NCBI GenBank assembly: GCA_030652255.1
Contig: JAUSAZ010000144.1
Span: 173,054 to 237,053 of the forward strand
Direction of reading: 5' to 3'
Origin: Myxococcales bacterium
GTDB lineage: Bacteria > Myxococcota_A > Polyangia > Polyangiales > Ga0077539
Length of the DNA: 64,000 bases
Part shown: piece by piece, positions 1 to 9,104 of the stretch
Position numbering within the stretch: the stretch's first letter is position 1
Layout of the letters: the number at the start of each line of letters is the position of its first letter
Program-made: the position numbers and the translations under genes
The notes under the pieces: generated by a model
Databases searched by the model: none
What the model saw: only the letters and a program-made list of their open reading frames with translations
Told to the model about the DNA's origin: nothing

Positions 1-1750
1 CGTTGCTCCCCAGGGCGACAGCCACACGGTCGCCCGACATCGCCACGTCGAGGGGCGGCCCGTCGAGGGGCGCGGCCGCGATCAGCCCGAGGCCCGGCAG
101 CGCGCGCAGCGTGAGGCCCTCGACGCGGTCGATCAGCGCGAGGCGCGACCGGTCGGAGACCACGCCCACGAGGTCGGCGCCGACGCCGGTGCGCGCGAGG
201 GCGGTGGGCATCCCGTCCCCGCCCAGGCTGAGACGCAGCAGCCCGTTGGACTGCGCGGCCATCCACGCGGTGTCGTCGACCACCTCGACGTCGGCCACCT
301 CGTAGACGGGAGTGCCGCCGCCGGGATCGTGGGCGTTGATGTCCCACGGGCGCGAGCGGGGGCGCGAGGGGTTGCTCACGTCGACGAGGTCGAGGAAGCC
401 GCTGTCCCCCGCCCCGCAGACGAGCGTGCGGGAGCGGGCGTGCAGCGAGGCCGTCGAGCAGTGCTGCTCCCGCATCGCGGCGATGGGGTGCACCAGGCGC
501 GTGCTGCCCTCCGCGAGCCCGACCACCGGCAGGCCGTTGGAGTCGGCGAGGTAGACCGTGTCGCCGTCGACGGCGAGCTCGCGGGCGTGGGCCCCGAAGC
601 CGAAGCTCTGCGCCGACAGCAGCCGGAGGCCCGAGGGCAGACCCGTCGGCGTCGCCACGTCGGGCGCGGCATCGGTCGCAGCGTCGGGCGTGGCGTCGGG
701 CGCGGCGTCGGCCCCGAGCGACGCGTCCTGCAGGGACGGCGCGTCGGGAGCCCCCGCGTCGGGGGACGGAGCGTCGGGGGGCGGAGCGTCGGGGGGCGGC
801 GGCGTGCCGGCGTCGGCGGTGACCGTGGCGAAGCGCACCTCGCGCTCCTCGGTGCGGGCGTGCCCGAGGCCGTCATCGGCGGTAAGCGAGAGCCGCAACG
901 GGCGACCGCCCATCGTCGGGTCGACGGGCAGTCGCAGCGTGACGGGCGCGACGCACTCCGGCGCGGCCCGGCGCGGCGTCGGCACCACCGTGGCGTCACC
1001 GGCAGGCGCCGCGGCGCGCACCTCGCGCAGCAGGGCGCGGCTCGGGCTCGCGTCGTCGAACACCCGGGCCGTGAGCGACACCGCCGAGGCCGCCATGCCG
1101 AGCACCGCGGCGCCGACCAGCACCTCACCCCCGACCGAGGCGCGCAGCGTCGCGCCCGGCGTGATGGCCAGCGCCTCGTCCCGCCGTTGTGTGGTGCTGG
1201 CCAGGGTCAGGGGCACGAGGCTCGCCCCGACGCCCTCGTCTGGCGCGCAGGACGGGAGCGGGCGGCCGATCCAGGCGCGCCGCGTCGCGGTGCGGGTGAG
1301 GCCGGTGGCGTCGCGCGCGGTGAAGGTCAGATCAGCGAGGCCCGCGCCGCCGGGAAAGAGGGCGTTGAGCAGGAGCCACATCCCGCGCACGTCGCAGGCG
1401 TCGCCGGGCCCGTCGGCGGGGACGGCAGCGACGGCGGATGCCGCGTGGGCGGCGCCGAGGCGGGCGCCGGAGTACGCGTCCCGGGCCTCGACGCTGAGCG
1501 TCACCGGCGAGCGGAAGCCGCGCAGCCGGGCGCCGACGAGGACGTGGCTGCCGCCCTGTGATCCGTTGACCTGCGGGGCGATCGCCCCGTCGCGGAGCTC
1601 GATGAAGTCCGACCCGCCCAGGCCCGGGGTCACCGATGCGTCACCCGCGAAGCCGCCGCACACCGTCGACCGGTCGCCCGTCGCCAGGGGAGCGCCGTCG
1701 CAGGACGCCGCGGCCACCGGGGCGAGGAGGGCGAGCAGGCGGGCGCGCAT
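1..1750 (-). CDS. Secreted PDA-linker lipoprotein, 3' end cut by window edge
   Basis: An open frame runs from an ATG at 1750 to the window edge, 583 codons without a stop. The N-terminus (MRARLLALLAPVAAASC) is a short signal peptide ending in a plausible lipobox Cys. Residues about 20-320 look like beta-sandwich material with paired Cys. Residues about 325-378 form a low-complexity Pro-Asp-Ala linker coded by short imperfect repeats. The remainder has repeated short 'LAVDGDTVYLAD'-type stretches that suggest a beta-propeller of LVIVD type. Linkers like this are typical of cell-surface lipoproteins of myxobacteria. The function is unknown, and the missing C-terminus prevents a family call. The next gene is divergent, 110 bases away. 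Confidence 0.75.
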   Translation of the reverse strand, partial: MRARLLALLAPVAAASCDGAPLATGDRSTVCGGFAGDASVTPGLGGSDFIELRDGAIAPQVNGSQGGSHVLVGARLRGFRSPVTLSVEARDAYSGARLGAAHAASAVAAVPADGPGDACDVRGMWLLLNALFPGGAGLADLTFTARDATGLTRTATRRAWIGRPLPSCAPDEGVGASLVPLTLASTTQRRDEALAITPGATLRASVGGEVLVGAAVLGMAASAVSLTARVFDDASPSRALLREVRAAAPAGDATVVPTPRRAAPECVAPVTLRLPVDPTMGGRPLRLSLTADDGLGHARTEEREVRFATVTADAGTPPPPDAPPPDAPSPDAGAPDAPSLQDASLGADAAPDATPDAATDAAPDVATPTGLPSGLRLLSAQSFGFGAHARELAVDGDTVYLADSNGLPVVGLAEGSTRLVHPIAAMREQHCSTASLHARSRTLVCGAGDSGFLDLVDVSNPSRPRSRPWDINAHDPGGGTPVYEVADVEVVDDTAWMAAQSNGLLRLSLGGDGMPTALARTGVGADLVGVVSDRSRLALIDRVEGLTLRALPGLGLIAAAPLDGPPLDVAMSGDRVAVALGSN

Positions 1751-1860
1751 CGTCGGGGAGACTACTACGGCCGCTTCCGCGCGGCGCCCGAGACCTTGCC
1801 TCCCCCGATCGGGTGCTAGCCTGCGCGCTCCCAGACGACCGCCCACCAGGAGCGAACCCG

Positions 1861-3267
1861 ATGCGTCGACCCGATTCCATCGTTGGCCTCACCCTCCACC
1901 TCGCGCGTCAGCGATTCGGCGCCCCGGCGCTGCGCCGCGCGGCCCTCCTCGTCGGCGGCCTCGGGCTCGGCGCCGTCGCCGCCGCGGCCGTCCACCACCG
2001 CGCGCCGCCCGCCATCCCCGCGGGGGTGCGCGTCCATGCTCGCGCCCACGCGTGGTCGCTCGGCCAGTGCGCCGCGGGCCGCGTCGCGTGCCTCTCCGAC
2101 GCGATGTGCGGCGCGGGCGATCGCTGCGTCGACCCGCTACAGCTCGGCGCACGGCTCCGATCGGTGGCGCCGCGGGAAGACACCGTGACGGTGTATCCCC
2201 ACCTCGCGGTCGACGGCGACGGGTACGGCGTGGTGTGGGCCGCGGTCGGCGAGGAGGCGTCGGACATCTGGTTCGCGCGCCTCGACGGCGAGGGCAAGCG
2301 CCGCGGGGCCGCGGTGCAGCTCACCCGCGGCGGGTCGCTCCGGCTGCGTCCGCGGCTCGCGCGCGGCGCGTCTGGCTGGGCCGTGGGCTGGCTCGACGTG
2401 AGCGAGGACGGCGTCGCGAGCCACGTCCTCCGTCTCGCCCCGGATGGCCGCCCGCAGGGCTCTCCGGTGCGCGTAGGCGGCGGCGACATCGCGGTGCTCT
2501 CGGACGTCGTCGCCCGGGGCGCGCAATACGCAGCCGGGTATTTCTCCGCCACCGCCGCCCGTCAGATCAGCGTGCACCTCGTGCGCTTCGGCCAGGACGG
2601 CGCGGTGGGCGCGCCCATCACCGTCGCCGGCAACCAGCTCCTCCTGGGGCACCTCGGGCTCGCGGCCTCGGGCGAGGCCTTCGCCGTCGGGTGGAACCAC
2701 TTCGTTCCCCGCGACGAGCGCGCGGAGACCTTCGTCGCCCGGGTGGGCCCCGACGGCACGCCCGCCGCGCCGATTCGCCTGGACGCGCACGCGGGCCGCA
2801 ACGGGGGCGTCGCGCTCGACGGCGCCGCCGACGGCGCGCTGGGCGCCGTCTGGGAAGACCAGTTCGAGGAGAGCGACGACTCCTTTCGCAACGCGCTCGT
2901 CTTCAGCGGCGTGACCGCGGCCGGTCGCGCGCTGCCCCGCAAGGCCGTCACCGATCGCCGCGCGGTCAACCTCGAGCCCAACCTCGTCGCCGCGGGCGCG
3001 CAGCACGGCCTCGTCTATACCCGCCTCGACGACGACGCCCCGACGGTGCAGTTCGCGCGGCTGGGCGCCGACGGGGCGCCGGTGGGCTCGCCCGTCCAGC
3101 TCAACGGGCGCGCCTCCCTCGCCGCCCTCGGCGCGCTCGCCTGGAACGGCCGCACCTACGCCGCCGCCTGGACCCAGCTCGACACCGACGGGATCACCCT
3201 CCGCTTCGCCCGCCTCGACGCCAACGGCCGCCGCCTCGGCGCCGACATCCCGATCAGCCCCCGCTGA
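1861..3267 (+). CDS. Membrane-anchored or secreted beta-propeller-like protein
   Basis: 468 residues. The ATG at 1861 has an AGGAG Shine-Dalgarno nine bases upstream, and a TAGCCT hexamer lies at 1817-1822. A hydrophobic segment at about residues 26-45 would act as an uncleaved anchor or signal. After a short Cys-containing stretch (CAAGRVACLSDAMCGAGDRC, about residues 69-88), the protein consists of repeats of about 45-50 residues. Each repeat carries a 'FARLDxDGxxxGxxV' strand-turn-strand followed by a 'W' or 'AVxW' strand, as in a six- to eight-bladed propeller. No catalytic motif is visible. It may be an extracellular binding or scaffold protein; this is an inference from the fold alone. 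Confidence 0.7.
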   Translation: MRRPDSIVGLTLHLARQRFGAPALRRAALLVGGLGLGAVAAAAVHHRAPPAIPAGVRVHARAHAWSLGQCAAGRVACLSDAMCGAGDRCVDPLQLGARLRSVAPREDTVTVYPHLAVDGDGYGVVWAAVGEEASDIWFARLDGEGKRRGAAVQLTRGGSLRLRPRLARGASGWAVGWLDVSEDGVASHVLRLAPDGRPQGSPVRVGGGDIAVLSDVVARGAQYAAGYFSATAARQISVHLVRFGQDGAVGAPITVAGNQLLLGHLGLAASGEAFAVGWNHFVPRDERAETFVARVGPDGTPAAPIRLDAHAGRNGGVALDGAADGALGAVWEDQFEESDDSFRNALVFSGVTAAGRALPRKAVTDRRAVNLEPNLVAAGAQHGLVYTRLDDDAPTVQFARLGADGAPVGSPVQLNGRASLAALGALAWNGRTYAAAWTQLDTDGITLRFARLDANGRRLGADIPISPR

Positions 3268-3413
3268 CGGGGCGCCGCGAGGGTGGTTCTCCCGCCGCAG
3301 CAGCCGTAGTAGCGTCCGCACACCTTTTCCCCGGCCGCGGGCGGCGACCCCGCGGCGCCGACGCACCCGCCATCCCCATCCAAACGTCCCCATCGAAGGA
3401 GCGATCCCTCCCC

Positions 3414-6400
3414 ATGGCCCGTACTCCGGTACTTCGCACACCCTGGCGCTCGTTCGCCGTGCTCTGCCTCACGGCCCTCTCGGCCGGGGGGATGGACTGC
3501 GCGCAGGAGCGCGACCCCATCAATCGCGTGCGGGAGAACGCGCTGGCGAAGAGCTTCTTCGTCGGCGCCAACTACACCGACCAGGCCGACGACCCGGAGT
3601 TCTACGCGAACAACTTCGTCGTCGACGGCACCGCCGACAACTCGATGATGCCCGTGGGCACCTACGACGACGTCGACCGCGTGCGCTGGGAGATCCAGGA
3701 GGACTTCCTCCTGGCGCGCAAGTCGTACGAGTACATCGAGGGGAGCGAGGGCCGGGCCGCGAGCGCCCAGCGCACGCCGCACGGGGTCATCGTCGCGGCG
3801 TACCGCATCGAGAGCCACTTCGACCAGCGCCGCGCGTACAACCCGAGCACCGGCGAGGAGCTCAACGTCGTCGAGGAGAACACCCTCGACCGACGCTGGC
3901 ACCAGCGGGATTTCATCCGCGTCGACTGGTCGCGCAACCTCGTCAACAACCCCGACTGGGCGTGGGTCTGGTACGGCTCGGTCTTCGGCGAGATGTCCTT
4001 CTCGCCGGTCGCGTGGAACGAGACCAACCCCGCCTCGCCCGACGCCAACAACTTCTGCGAGATGACCCCGGGGATGGTGCGCAACGCCGCCACCGGCGAG
4101 TGCGTGGCCGCGACCAATCCCCGCAACCACCCCGGCGGCTACCTCGACGTGACCTCCAAGTGGCTCGTCAACCCGGAGAACTCTCAGCTCTTCGACGTGC
4201 CCATCCCCACCTGCCTCATCGCGAACTTCTTCGCCAACGGCCCGGTGTACTCCTGCGCGCAACAGGAGACGGTGATCCGCACGTCATTTCGCCGCGTCGA
4301 GGACCGGGACTTCGAGCCCCTGGAGCTCACCCGCCAGCCCTACGACCTCGTCGGCGGGCCGCGCGCCGATCGCAACGGCTACGACCCCGGCTACGGCCTC
4401 GTCGACCGCAATTTCCATCGCTTCGCGATGATCCACAACCTCTGGCAGCGCTCGCACCTGTCGCCCGTCGTGGAGTGCAGCGCCAACACCGACGCCGACA
4501 ACGACGGCACCGCCGACGCGTGCGGCGCCTCGACCACCGCCGAGCGCGCAGGCTCGCAGTGCGACGTGGTCATGCACCGCTGCACGCTGCCCTACCGCCG
4601 CCGCGAGGTGCGCCCGATCGCCTACTACACCAACCCCGAGATGCCCGCGGAGATGCAGGACCACGTGGTCATTCCGGGCGCCGGGGGCAACGACACGTAC
4701 CGCTTCCCCACCCCCGCCGAGGTCTCCGCCCGCAGCTACGTCCGCGGCGCCTCGGAGGACATCATCGACTCGTGGAACCGCGCGATCATGTCCGCGATCG
4801 CCAACTCCCGCGAGGTCGAGTGCCGCCGCACCGGCGGCGACCGCGCGGCCTGCCACGCGCAGTTCTTCGACAACGCCACCGAGCCCCAGGGCGACGGAGC
4901 CTGGCTCGCCGAGCGCCCGAAGACCACCAACGGCCCCGCGGTGGTCATCTGCCACAACCCCGTGCGCGCCGATGACTCCACCGCGTGCCGCGAGCCCGGC
5001 TACGCCGCGCGCCTCGGCGACGTGCGCTTCAACCACATCACGTACATCCCGGGCCGCACCCGCGCGCCCTTCGGCGGCATCGCCCACTGGGGCTACGACC
5101 CGCTCACCGGCGAGGTGGTCTCCAACGGCGGCACCAACATCGGCCGCTCGGCCGAGTACGCCGCCGCCCAGCAGCGCGACTTCATCCTCCTCGCCCTCGG
5201 CGAGCTCGACGTGGCGGACTTCGTCAACGGCGCGGCCTCGTCGCGCTTCTCCAACGCCGTGCGCAACCCCGCCAGCCAGCCCCGGCGCCGCTTCAGCGAC
5301 CAGGACATCGCGCAGCGGGTGCTCGCCGTGAACGGCACCAACGCCGCCCGCGACCTCGGGTTCCGCGGGCAGGCGCAGAGCAGCGGCGCGCGCGCCGTCG
5401 CGCAGCACGACCAGACCTTCCAGGACTCCGCCCCGGTGTCGCCCGGCGCCACCCGCACGGCGGCGCGCGTCGAGGCCAACCAGGCCGCGCTGCGCAACAC
5501 CTCCCTCGAGGCCGACATGGTCGACGAGAGCTGGCTCGCCAACCTCGGCTTCGACCCCCGCGCGCAGCGCACCCAGTCGCTCCTCGACCAGGCCTCGCCG
5601 CTGCGCCGCATGGACCCGGAGGTCGCCGAGACCACCTGGCACTCGCTGCTGCAGCGCCTCGAGCGCCGCGGGTTCTGCTTCCAGGACATGGGCGCCCCGC
5701 CGATGATCGGCAGCGTCGACCTGCAGGGCGTCGCCCGCTACTTCGCGCGCAAGTACGCCTCCGCCACCCCCGCCGAGCGCTCGCGCCGCATCTACAACGA
5801 CCTGCGCATCGAGGCCTACAAGGGCATCGCGCTGCACGAGATCGGGCACTCGCTGGGGCTCTACCACCTGCCCTCGTCGAGCTACGACTCGATGAACTAC
5901 AACCCGCAGTACTGGCAGCTGCGCACGCGCAACGGGGCCTCGACGCAGACCTGCACCCCCGTGTGCACGGTGAACAACTGCACCAACACCCGTAGCGCGG
6001 ACGTCAACCAGGACAACTGCATGGGCCCGCGCTACCTCGACCCCGCCTCGGACGAGGAGCTCGGCCTCGCGGAGGGCTCCGAGCCCCACGCCGGCATCGA
6101 CTACTTCGGCAACACCTCCGTCATGGAGTACCAGTGGGAGCGCTTCGACGAGACCGTCGGCATCGGCTCCTATGACCACTACGCCATGGGCGTGCTCTAC
6201 GGCCGCGTGCTCGAGACCATGGAGACCGACCCCGCGCGCGGCGGCACCTCCATCGAGAACCAGGACCGCTTCTCCCCGCGGCTGCGCTCGCAGCTGAGCG
6301 ACCTCGACCAGATCCAGTGGACCGACCCGGTGCTCGCCGAGACCGGCGTGCTGCCGATCCACTACACCGAGCTCGCCCGGCAGATGGCGATCTTCGACCC

Positions 6401-7982
6401 GTCGCAGTGCCGCGACGCCACCCCCGAGGAGCGCACCCGCTACGCATGGCGCCTCGTCGACGGCAAGATCTGCCGCCTGCACCCGCGCGACCACGCCGCG
6501 ATGGTGGACTTCGAGACCGGACCGACCAGCGCCGGATCGACCCGCGACGCCCCGATGTGGCGCACCCGCCCCAACGCCCGCAGCGGCGGGAGCAACGTGC
6601 GCTGGGGCTACCGCGTCGCCTGGGACATCGGCACCGGCTACCCCCACATCAACTACTTCGACCAGGGAGCCGACGTCTACGAGGTCACCCAGTCGATGGT
6701 GCGCAAGTACGAGCTGACGTACCCGTCGATGTACTTCCGCCGCAACAACCGCGAGTTCTCGCAGTGGGGCATCCCCTCGTACCTGTCGCGCACGGTGTTT
6801 CGCCGGCTGCGCGGGTACCACTGGAGCGTGGCGCGCGACTCGGCGTTCTACGCCTCGGTCTTCTCGCCCGCGCTCTATGACCGCGTGGCGCGCGACGACA
6901 ACTGGATGCGCCCGCTGCTCGTCGCCGGGACGGACATCTTCGACTTCTTCGCGAAGGTGATCCTCCGGCCCGAGGCGGGCACCTTCGAGCAGATGCCCGT
7001 GGCCGAGGCGCTGCGCGGACGGCGCCCGCTCTTCGACGCGGCCGAGGAGGGCAGCGACCTCACGCCGGACTTCGAGGTCGGCCTCATCGACGGCCGCTTC
7101 ATCGGCGAGGAGTACGACAACTCCGTGGGCGGCTCGTGGGACTACCACTCCTACCTGATCCACGCGGGCTCGTACCCGGAGAAGCCCATCGCGGCGATCA
7201 TGCTCACCGACACCCGCCCGACCTTCTCGTCGATCTCGCGCGGGCTGTACCTGGACGGGCGCGAGTTCCAGGTGAACTTCCGCACGGACATGCCGCAGGC
7301 CTTCGACCGCCTCCTCGGCGGCGTGCTCTCGGAGGACTGGGACACCGTCGCCATGCACGTCCCCACCGTGCCCAGCGGCGGCACCGCGGGCCTCCCCGCG
7401 CTCGAGCCCGCCGTGCTCCCGCTCTGGACCGTCGGGACGCGCACCGCCCCGGCGGAGCCCCGGCGCCCCGACGGGTCGCGGCTGCTCTTCCCCAACATCG
7501 GGTACCGCCAGCAGCTCCCGATGGTCGTGTGGTCGATGCTGTTCTCGTCGCTCAACAGCAACCTCGACACCATCCACCGCACCCGCATCTGGACCGACGG
7601 CGGCCCCGAGGCGGTGGACATCGCCGAGAGCGAGCGCACCCGCTTCCGCAACCCCGAGACGGGCATCACGTACATCGCCCGGCGCTACGGCCCCGACTCG
7701 GTCGACGGCGAGGCCATCGACAGCGGCATCGCGTCGCGCATGATCGCCCACGCCAACGAGCTCCTGGTGGACACCTACCAGGTGCGCGTCGACGACCGCG
7801 ACCAGCCCGTCTACAACCCCGACGGCTCGGTCGACGCGGTGCTCCTGCGCGGGCAGCTCGTGCCCGTGCACCTCGACACCCAGCGCCAGACCATCGCCGT
7901 GACGCGCTTCCGCAACTACGTCGGGCTCATCGACGCCACCCGCTACGCCTCGCGCCTGCTCGGGTACGGCACCCTGCGCTGA
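3414..7982 (+). CDS. Large secreted zinc metalloprotease (metzincin-like)
   Basis: 1522 residues. The ATG at 3414 follows GAAGGAG with good spacing; the frame stays open far upstream but without a usable start. An N-terminal signal (hydrophobic AVLCLTALSAGG) is followed by a Cys at about residue 29, so it is either a lipoprotein or a type I secretion substrate. The zinc site HEIGHSLGLYH is at residues 808-818 (HExxHxxGxxH), and a Met-turn candidate SVMEY lies at about 902-906. Both are metzincin hallmarks, and the arrangement resembles large zinc-dependent proteases with DUF5117/DUF4953-type domains. A calcium-loop-like 'DADNDGTADAC' stretch occurs at about residues 360-370. It is probably exported for extracellular proteolysis, consistent with a predatory or scavenging lifestyle (inference). 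The antisense strand also has a very long open frame, which is a composition shadow. Confidence 0.8.
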   Translation: MARTPVLRTPWRSFAVLCLTALSAGGMDCAQERDPINRVRENALAKSFFVGANYTDQADDPEFYANNFVVDGTADNSMMPVGTYDDVDRVRWEIQEDFLLARKSYEYIEGSEGRAASAQRTPHGVIVAAYRIESHFDQRRAYNPSTGEELNVVEENTLDRRWHQRDFIRVDWSRNLVNNPDWAWVWYGSVFGEMSFSPVAWNETNPASPDANNFCEMTPGMVRNAATGECVAATNPRNHPGGYLDVTSKWLVNPENSQLFDVPIPTCLIANFFANGPVYSCAQQETVIRTSFRRVEDRDFEPLELTRQPYDLVGGPRADRNGYDPGYGLVDRNFHRFAMIHNLWQRSHLSPVVECSANTDADNDGTADACGASTTAERAGSQCDVVMHRCTLPYRRREVRPIAYYTNPEMPAEMQDHVVIPGAGGNDTYRFPTPAEVSARSYVRGASEDIIDSWNRAIMSAIANSREVECRRTGGDRAACHAQFFDNATEPQGDGAWLAERPKTTNGPAVVICHNPVRADDSTACREPGYAARLGDVRFNHITYIPGRTRAPFGGIAHWGYDPLTGEVVSNGGTNIGRSAEYAAAQQRDFILLALGELDVADFVNGAASSRFSNAVRNPASQPRRRFSDQDIAQRVLAVNGTNAARDLGFRGQAQSSGARAVAQHDQTFQDSAPVSPGATRTAARVEANQAALRNTSLEADMVDESWLANLGFDPRAQRTQSLLDQASPLRRMDPEVAETTWHSLLQRLERRGFCFQDMGAPPMIGSVDLQGVARYFARKYASATPAERSRRIYNDLRIEAYKGIALHEIGHSLGLYHLPSSSYDSMNYNPQYWQLRTRNGASTQTCTPVCTVNNCTNTRSADVNQDNCMGPRYLDPASDEELGLAEGSEPHAGIDYFGNTSVMEYQWERFDETVGIGSYDHYAMGVLYGRVLETMETDPARGGTSIENQDRFSPRLRSQLSDLDQIQWTDPVLAETGVLPIHYTELARQMAIFDPSQCRDATPEERTRYAWRLVDGKICRLHPRDHAAMVDFETGPTSAGSTRDAPMWRTRPNARSGGSNVRWGYRVAWDIGTGYPHINYFDQGADVYEVTQSMVRKYELTYPSMYFRRNNREFSQWGIPSYLSRTVFRRLRGYHWSVARDSAFYASVFSPALYDRVARDDNWMRPLLVAGTDIFDFFAKVILRPEAGTFEQMPVAEALRGRRPLFDAAEEGSDLTPDFEVGLIDGRFIGEEYDNSVGGSWDYHSYLIHAGSYPEKPIAAIMLTDTRPTFSSISRGLYLDGREFQVNFRTDMPQAFDRLLGGVLSEDWDTVAMHVPTVPSGGTAGLPALEPAVLPLWTVGTRTAPAEPRRPDGSRLLFPNIGYRQQLPMVVWSMLFSSLNSNLDTIHRTRIWTDGGPEAVDIAESERTRFRNPETGITYIARRYGPDSVDGEAIDSGIASRMIAHANELLVDTYQVRVDDRDQPVYNPDGSVDAVLLRGQLVPVHLDTQRQTIAVTRFRNYVGLIDATRYASRLLGYGTLR

Positions 7983-8011
7983 CCGCTGCTGCCACCGACG
8001 CATCGCCGCGA

Positions 8012-8017
8012 TAGACT
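8012..8017 (+). promoter_or_regulatory. Putative -10 box, near-leaderless start of FGE-fold gene
   Basis: TAGACT ends nine bases before the ATG at 8027, and no Shine-Dalgarno is present. This is one of a series of TANNNT hexamers found at this distance from starts in the window. No convincing -35 is visible. Confidence 0.35.
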
Positions 8018-8026
8018 GCCGCGGCG

Positions 8027-8941
8027 ATGACCCCTCCTGGCGCACGCCGCCGCCCCGCCCTCGTCCTCCTCGCCACCACCGCCCTCGGCCTCGGCTGCAT
8101 CTTCAGCGCGAGCCGCGCCGCCACCAGCGACGCCTCCGGGGGAGCGCCCCGCTGGATCGCCGTGCGGGCCCGCACCGCGGCCGACGGCGGCGCACCGGCA
8201 TCGCCGACCACCACCGTCCCCACGGCGGTCGACCGCGCGACGCTCCCGCGCTGCCCGGACGGCGCCGTGTACATCCCCGGCGGGCGCTTCGCGATGGGCA
8301 GCGCCGAGGGTCAGGGCGCACCCGACGAGCACCCGCAGCACACCGTCCTGCTCCGCGGCTACTGCCTCGACCGCACCGAGGCGACCGTCGACGCGTACAC
8401 CCGCTGCGTGCGCGCGGGCGCCTGCACCCGCCCCGTGGCGACGCTCCAGGAGGGCGCGCAGCCCGTGTCGGGCGTCGACTGGGGCCAGTCCGACGCCTTC
8501 TGCCGCTACGTGGGCGGACGGCTCCCGACGGAGGCCGAGTGGGAGTTCGCCGCGCGCGGCACCGACGGCCGGCGATACCCCTGGGGCAACGAAGACCCCG
8601 CCGGGTGCGAGCGCCTCGACTGGGTCTACGGCAGCGAGAGCTGCGGCGGGGTCGGACCGAGCCCGGTGGGCGCCCACCCGACCGGCGCCTCTCCCTTCGG
8701 CGTGCTCGACCTCGCGGGCAACGTCTGGGAGTGGACCTCGGACTGGTACGCCCGCCAGTACGACGCCGCCACGCAGGAGAACCCCACCGGGCCGCTGGAG
8801 GGCTCGGCGCGCGTCACCCGCGGCGGCGGCTTCAACAACGACCAGGTCGAACGCCACCGCGCGACCTTCCGCGAGGGCCAGCACCCCAACTTCCACGACT
8901 ACGACCTCGGCGTGCGCTGCGCCTACGACCCGAGCTCCTAG
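8027..8941 (+). CDS. FGE-sulfatase (SUMF1) fold lipoprotein, probably non-catalytic
   Basis: 304 residues. The lipobox LGLGC at about residues 20-24 is followed by a Thr/Ala linker and, from about residue 75, a formylglycine-generating-enzyme (SUMF1) domain: MxxGxFxMGS, DExPxHxV, LPTEAEWEFAARG, YPWGN, NVWEWTSDWY and a final GVRCAY. The usual RGGSW is RGGGF. The paired active-site Cys of true FGE, normally between RGGSW and the last GFRCA, are absent. It is therefore more likely a ligand-binding or C-type-lectin-like member than a sulfatase activator. The start follows a TAGACT box by nine bases and has no Shine-Dalgarno. It lies 44 bases after the protease gene on the same strand. Confidence 0.8.
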   Translation: MTPPGARRRPALVLLATTALGLGCIFSASRAATSDASGGAPRWIAVRARTAADGGAPASPTTTVPTAVDRATLPRCPDGAVYIPGGRFAMGSAEGQGAPDEHPQHTVLLRGYCLDRTEATVDAYTRCVRAGACTRPVATLQEGAQPVSGVDWGQSDAFCRYVGGRLPTEAEWEFAARGTDGRRYPWGNEDPAGCERLDWVYGSESCGGVGPSPVGAHPTGASPFGVLDLAGNVWEWTSDWYARQYDAATQENPTGPLEGSARVTRGGGFNNDQVERHRATFREGQHPNFHDYDLGVRCAYDPSS

Positions 8942-9017
8942 CGCCCGGCGGCGCCCTCCGCCCGAGGGTGTTGCAACACGTTTCACCGGTGTTTCACGAG
9001 TGTCTCGGCGCCGGGCG
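8942..9017. promoter_or_regulatory. Inverted-repeat and palindrome cluster upstream of the TsdA-like gene
   Basis: The 163-base gap before the cytochrome gene holds a perfect 12-base palindrome GTGTTGCAACAC (8968-8979). Two direct GTTTCAC copies, 11 bases apart, follow at 8980-8986 and 8991-8997. The cluster is flanked by the inverted pair CGCCCGGCG (8942-8950) and CGCCGGGCG (9009-9017). The palindrome plus phased repeats look like operator DNA. The outer pair could form a long stem and might also serve as a terminator for the upstream gene, though it lacks a T tract. Confidence 0.4.
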
Positions 9018-9104
9018 ATCGACCCGCGCAGAGACCCACTGAAAACACGGGTTCTGCCGCGATAATCGGCTAGGGCACGGGGCTTGCGATCGCCCCTCCC
9101 GATC

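Noticed and set aside
329..1561. Plus-strand 410-codon frame opposite the first lipoprotein gene
   Set aside because: Its product is Arg/Gly/Val-rich low complexity. The minus-strand frame has a signal peptide, lipobox and PDA linker.
558..3413. Continuous frame upstream of the metalloprotease, in phase with it
   Set aside because: The extension is Arg/Pro-rich shadow of the beta-propeller and lipoprotein genes. The Shine-Dalgarno and signal peptide set the start at 3414.
4284..8045. A 1253-codon open frame on the minus strand opposite the metalloprotease gene
   Set aside because: It lies wholly antisense to a gene with clear motifs (HEIGHSLGLYH). Its product is a low-complexity His/Arg/Val/Ala sequence typical of GC-rich antisense shadows.
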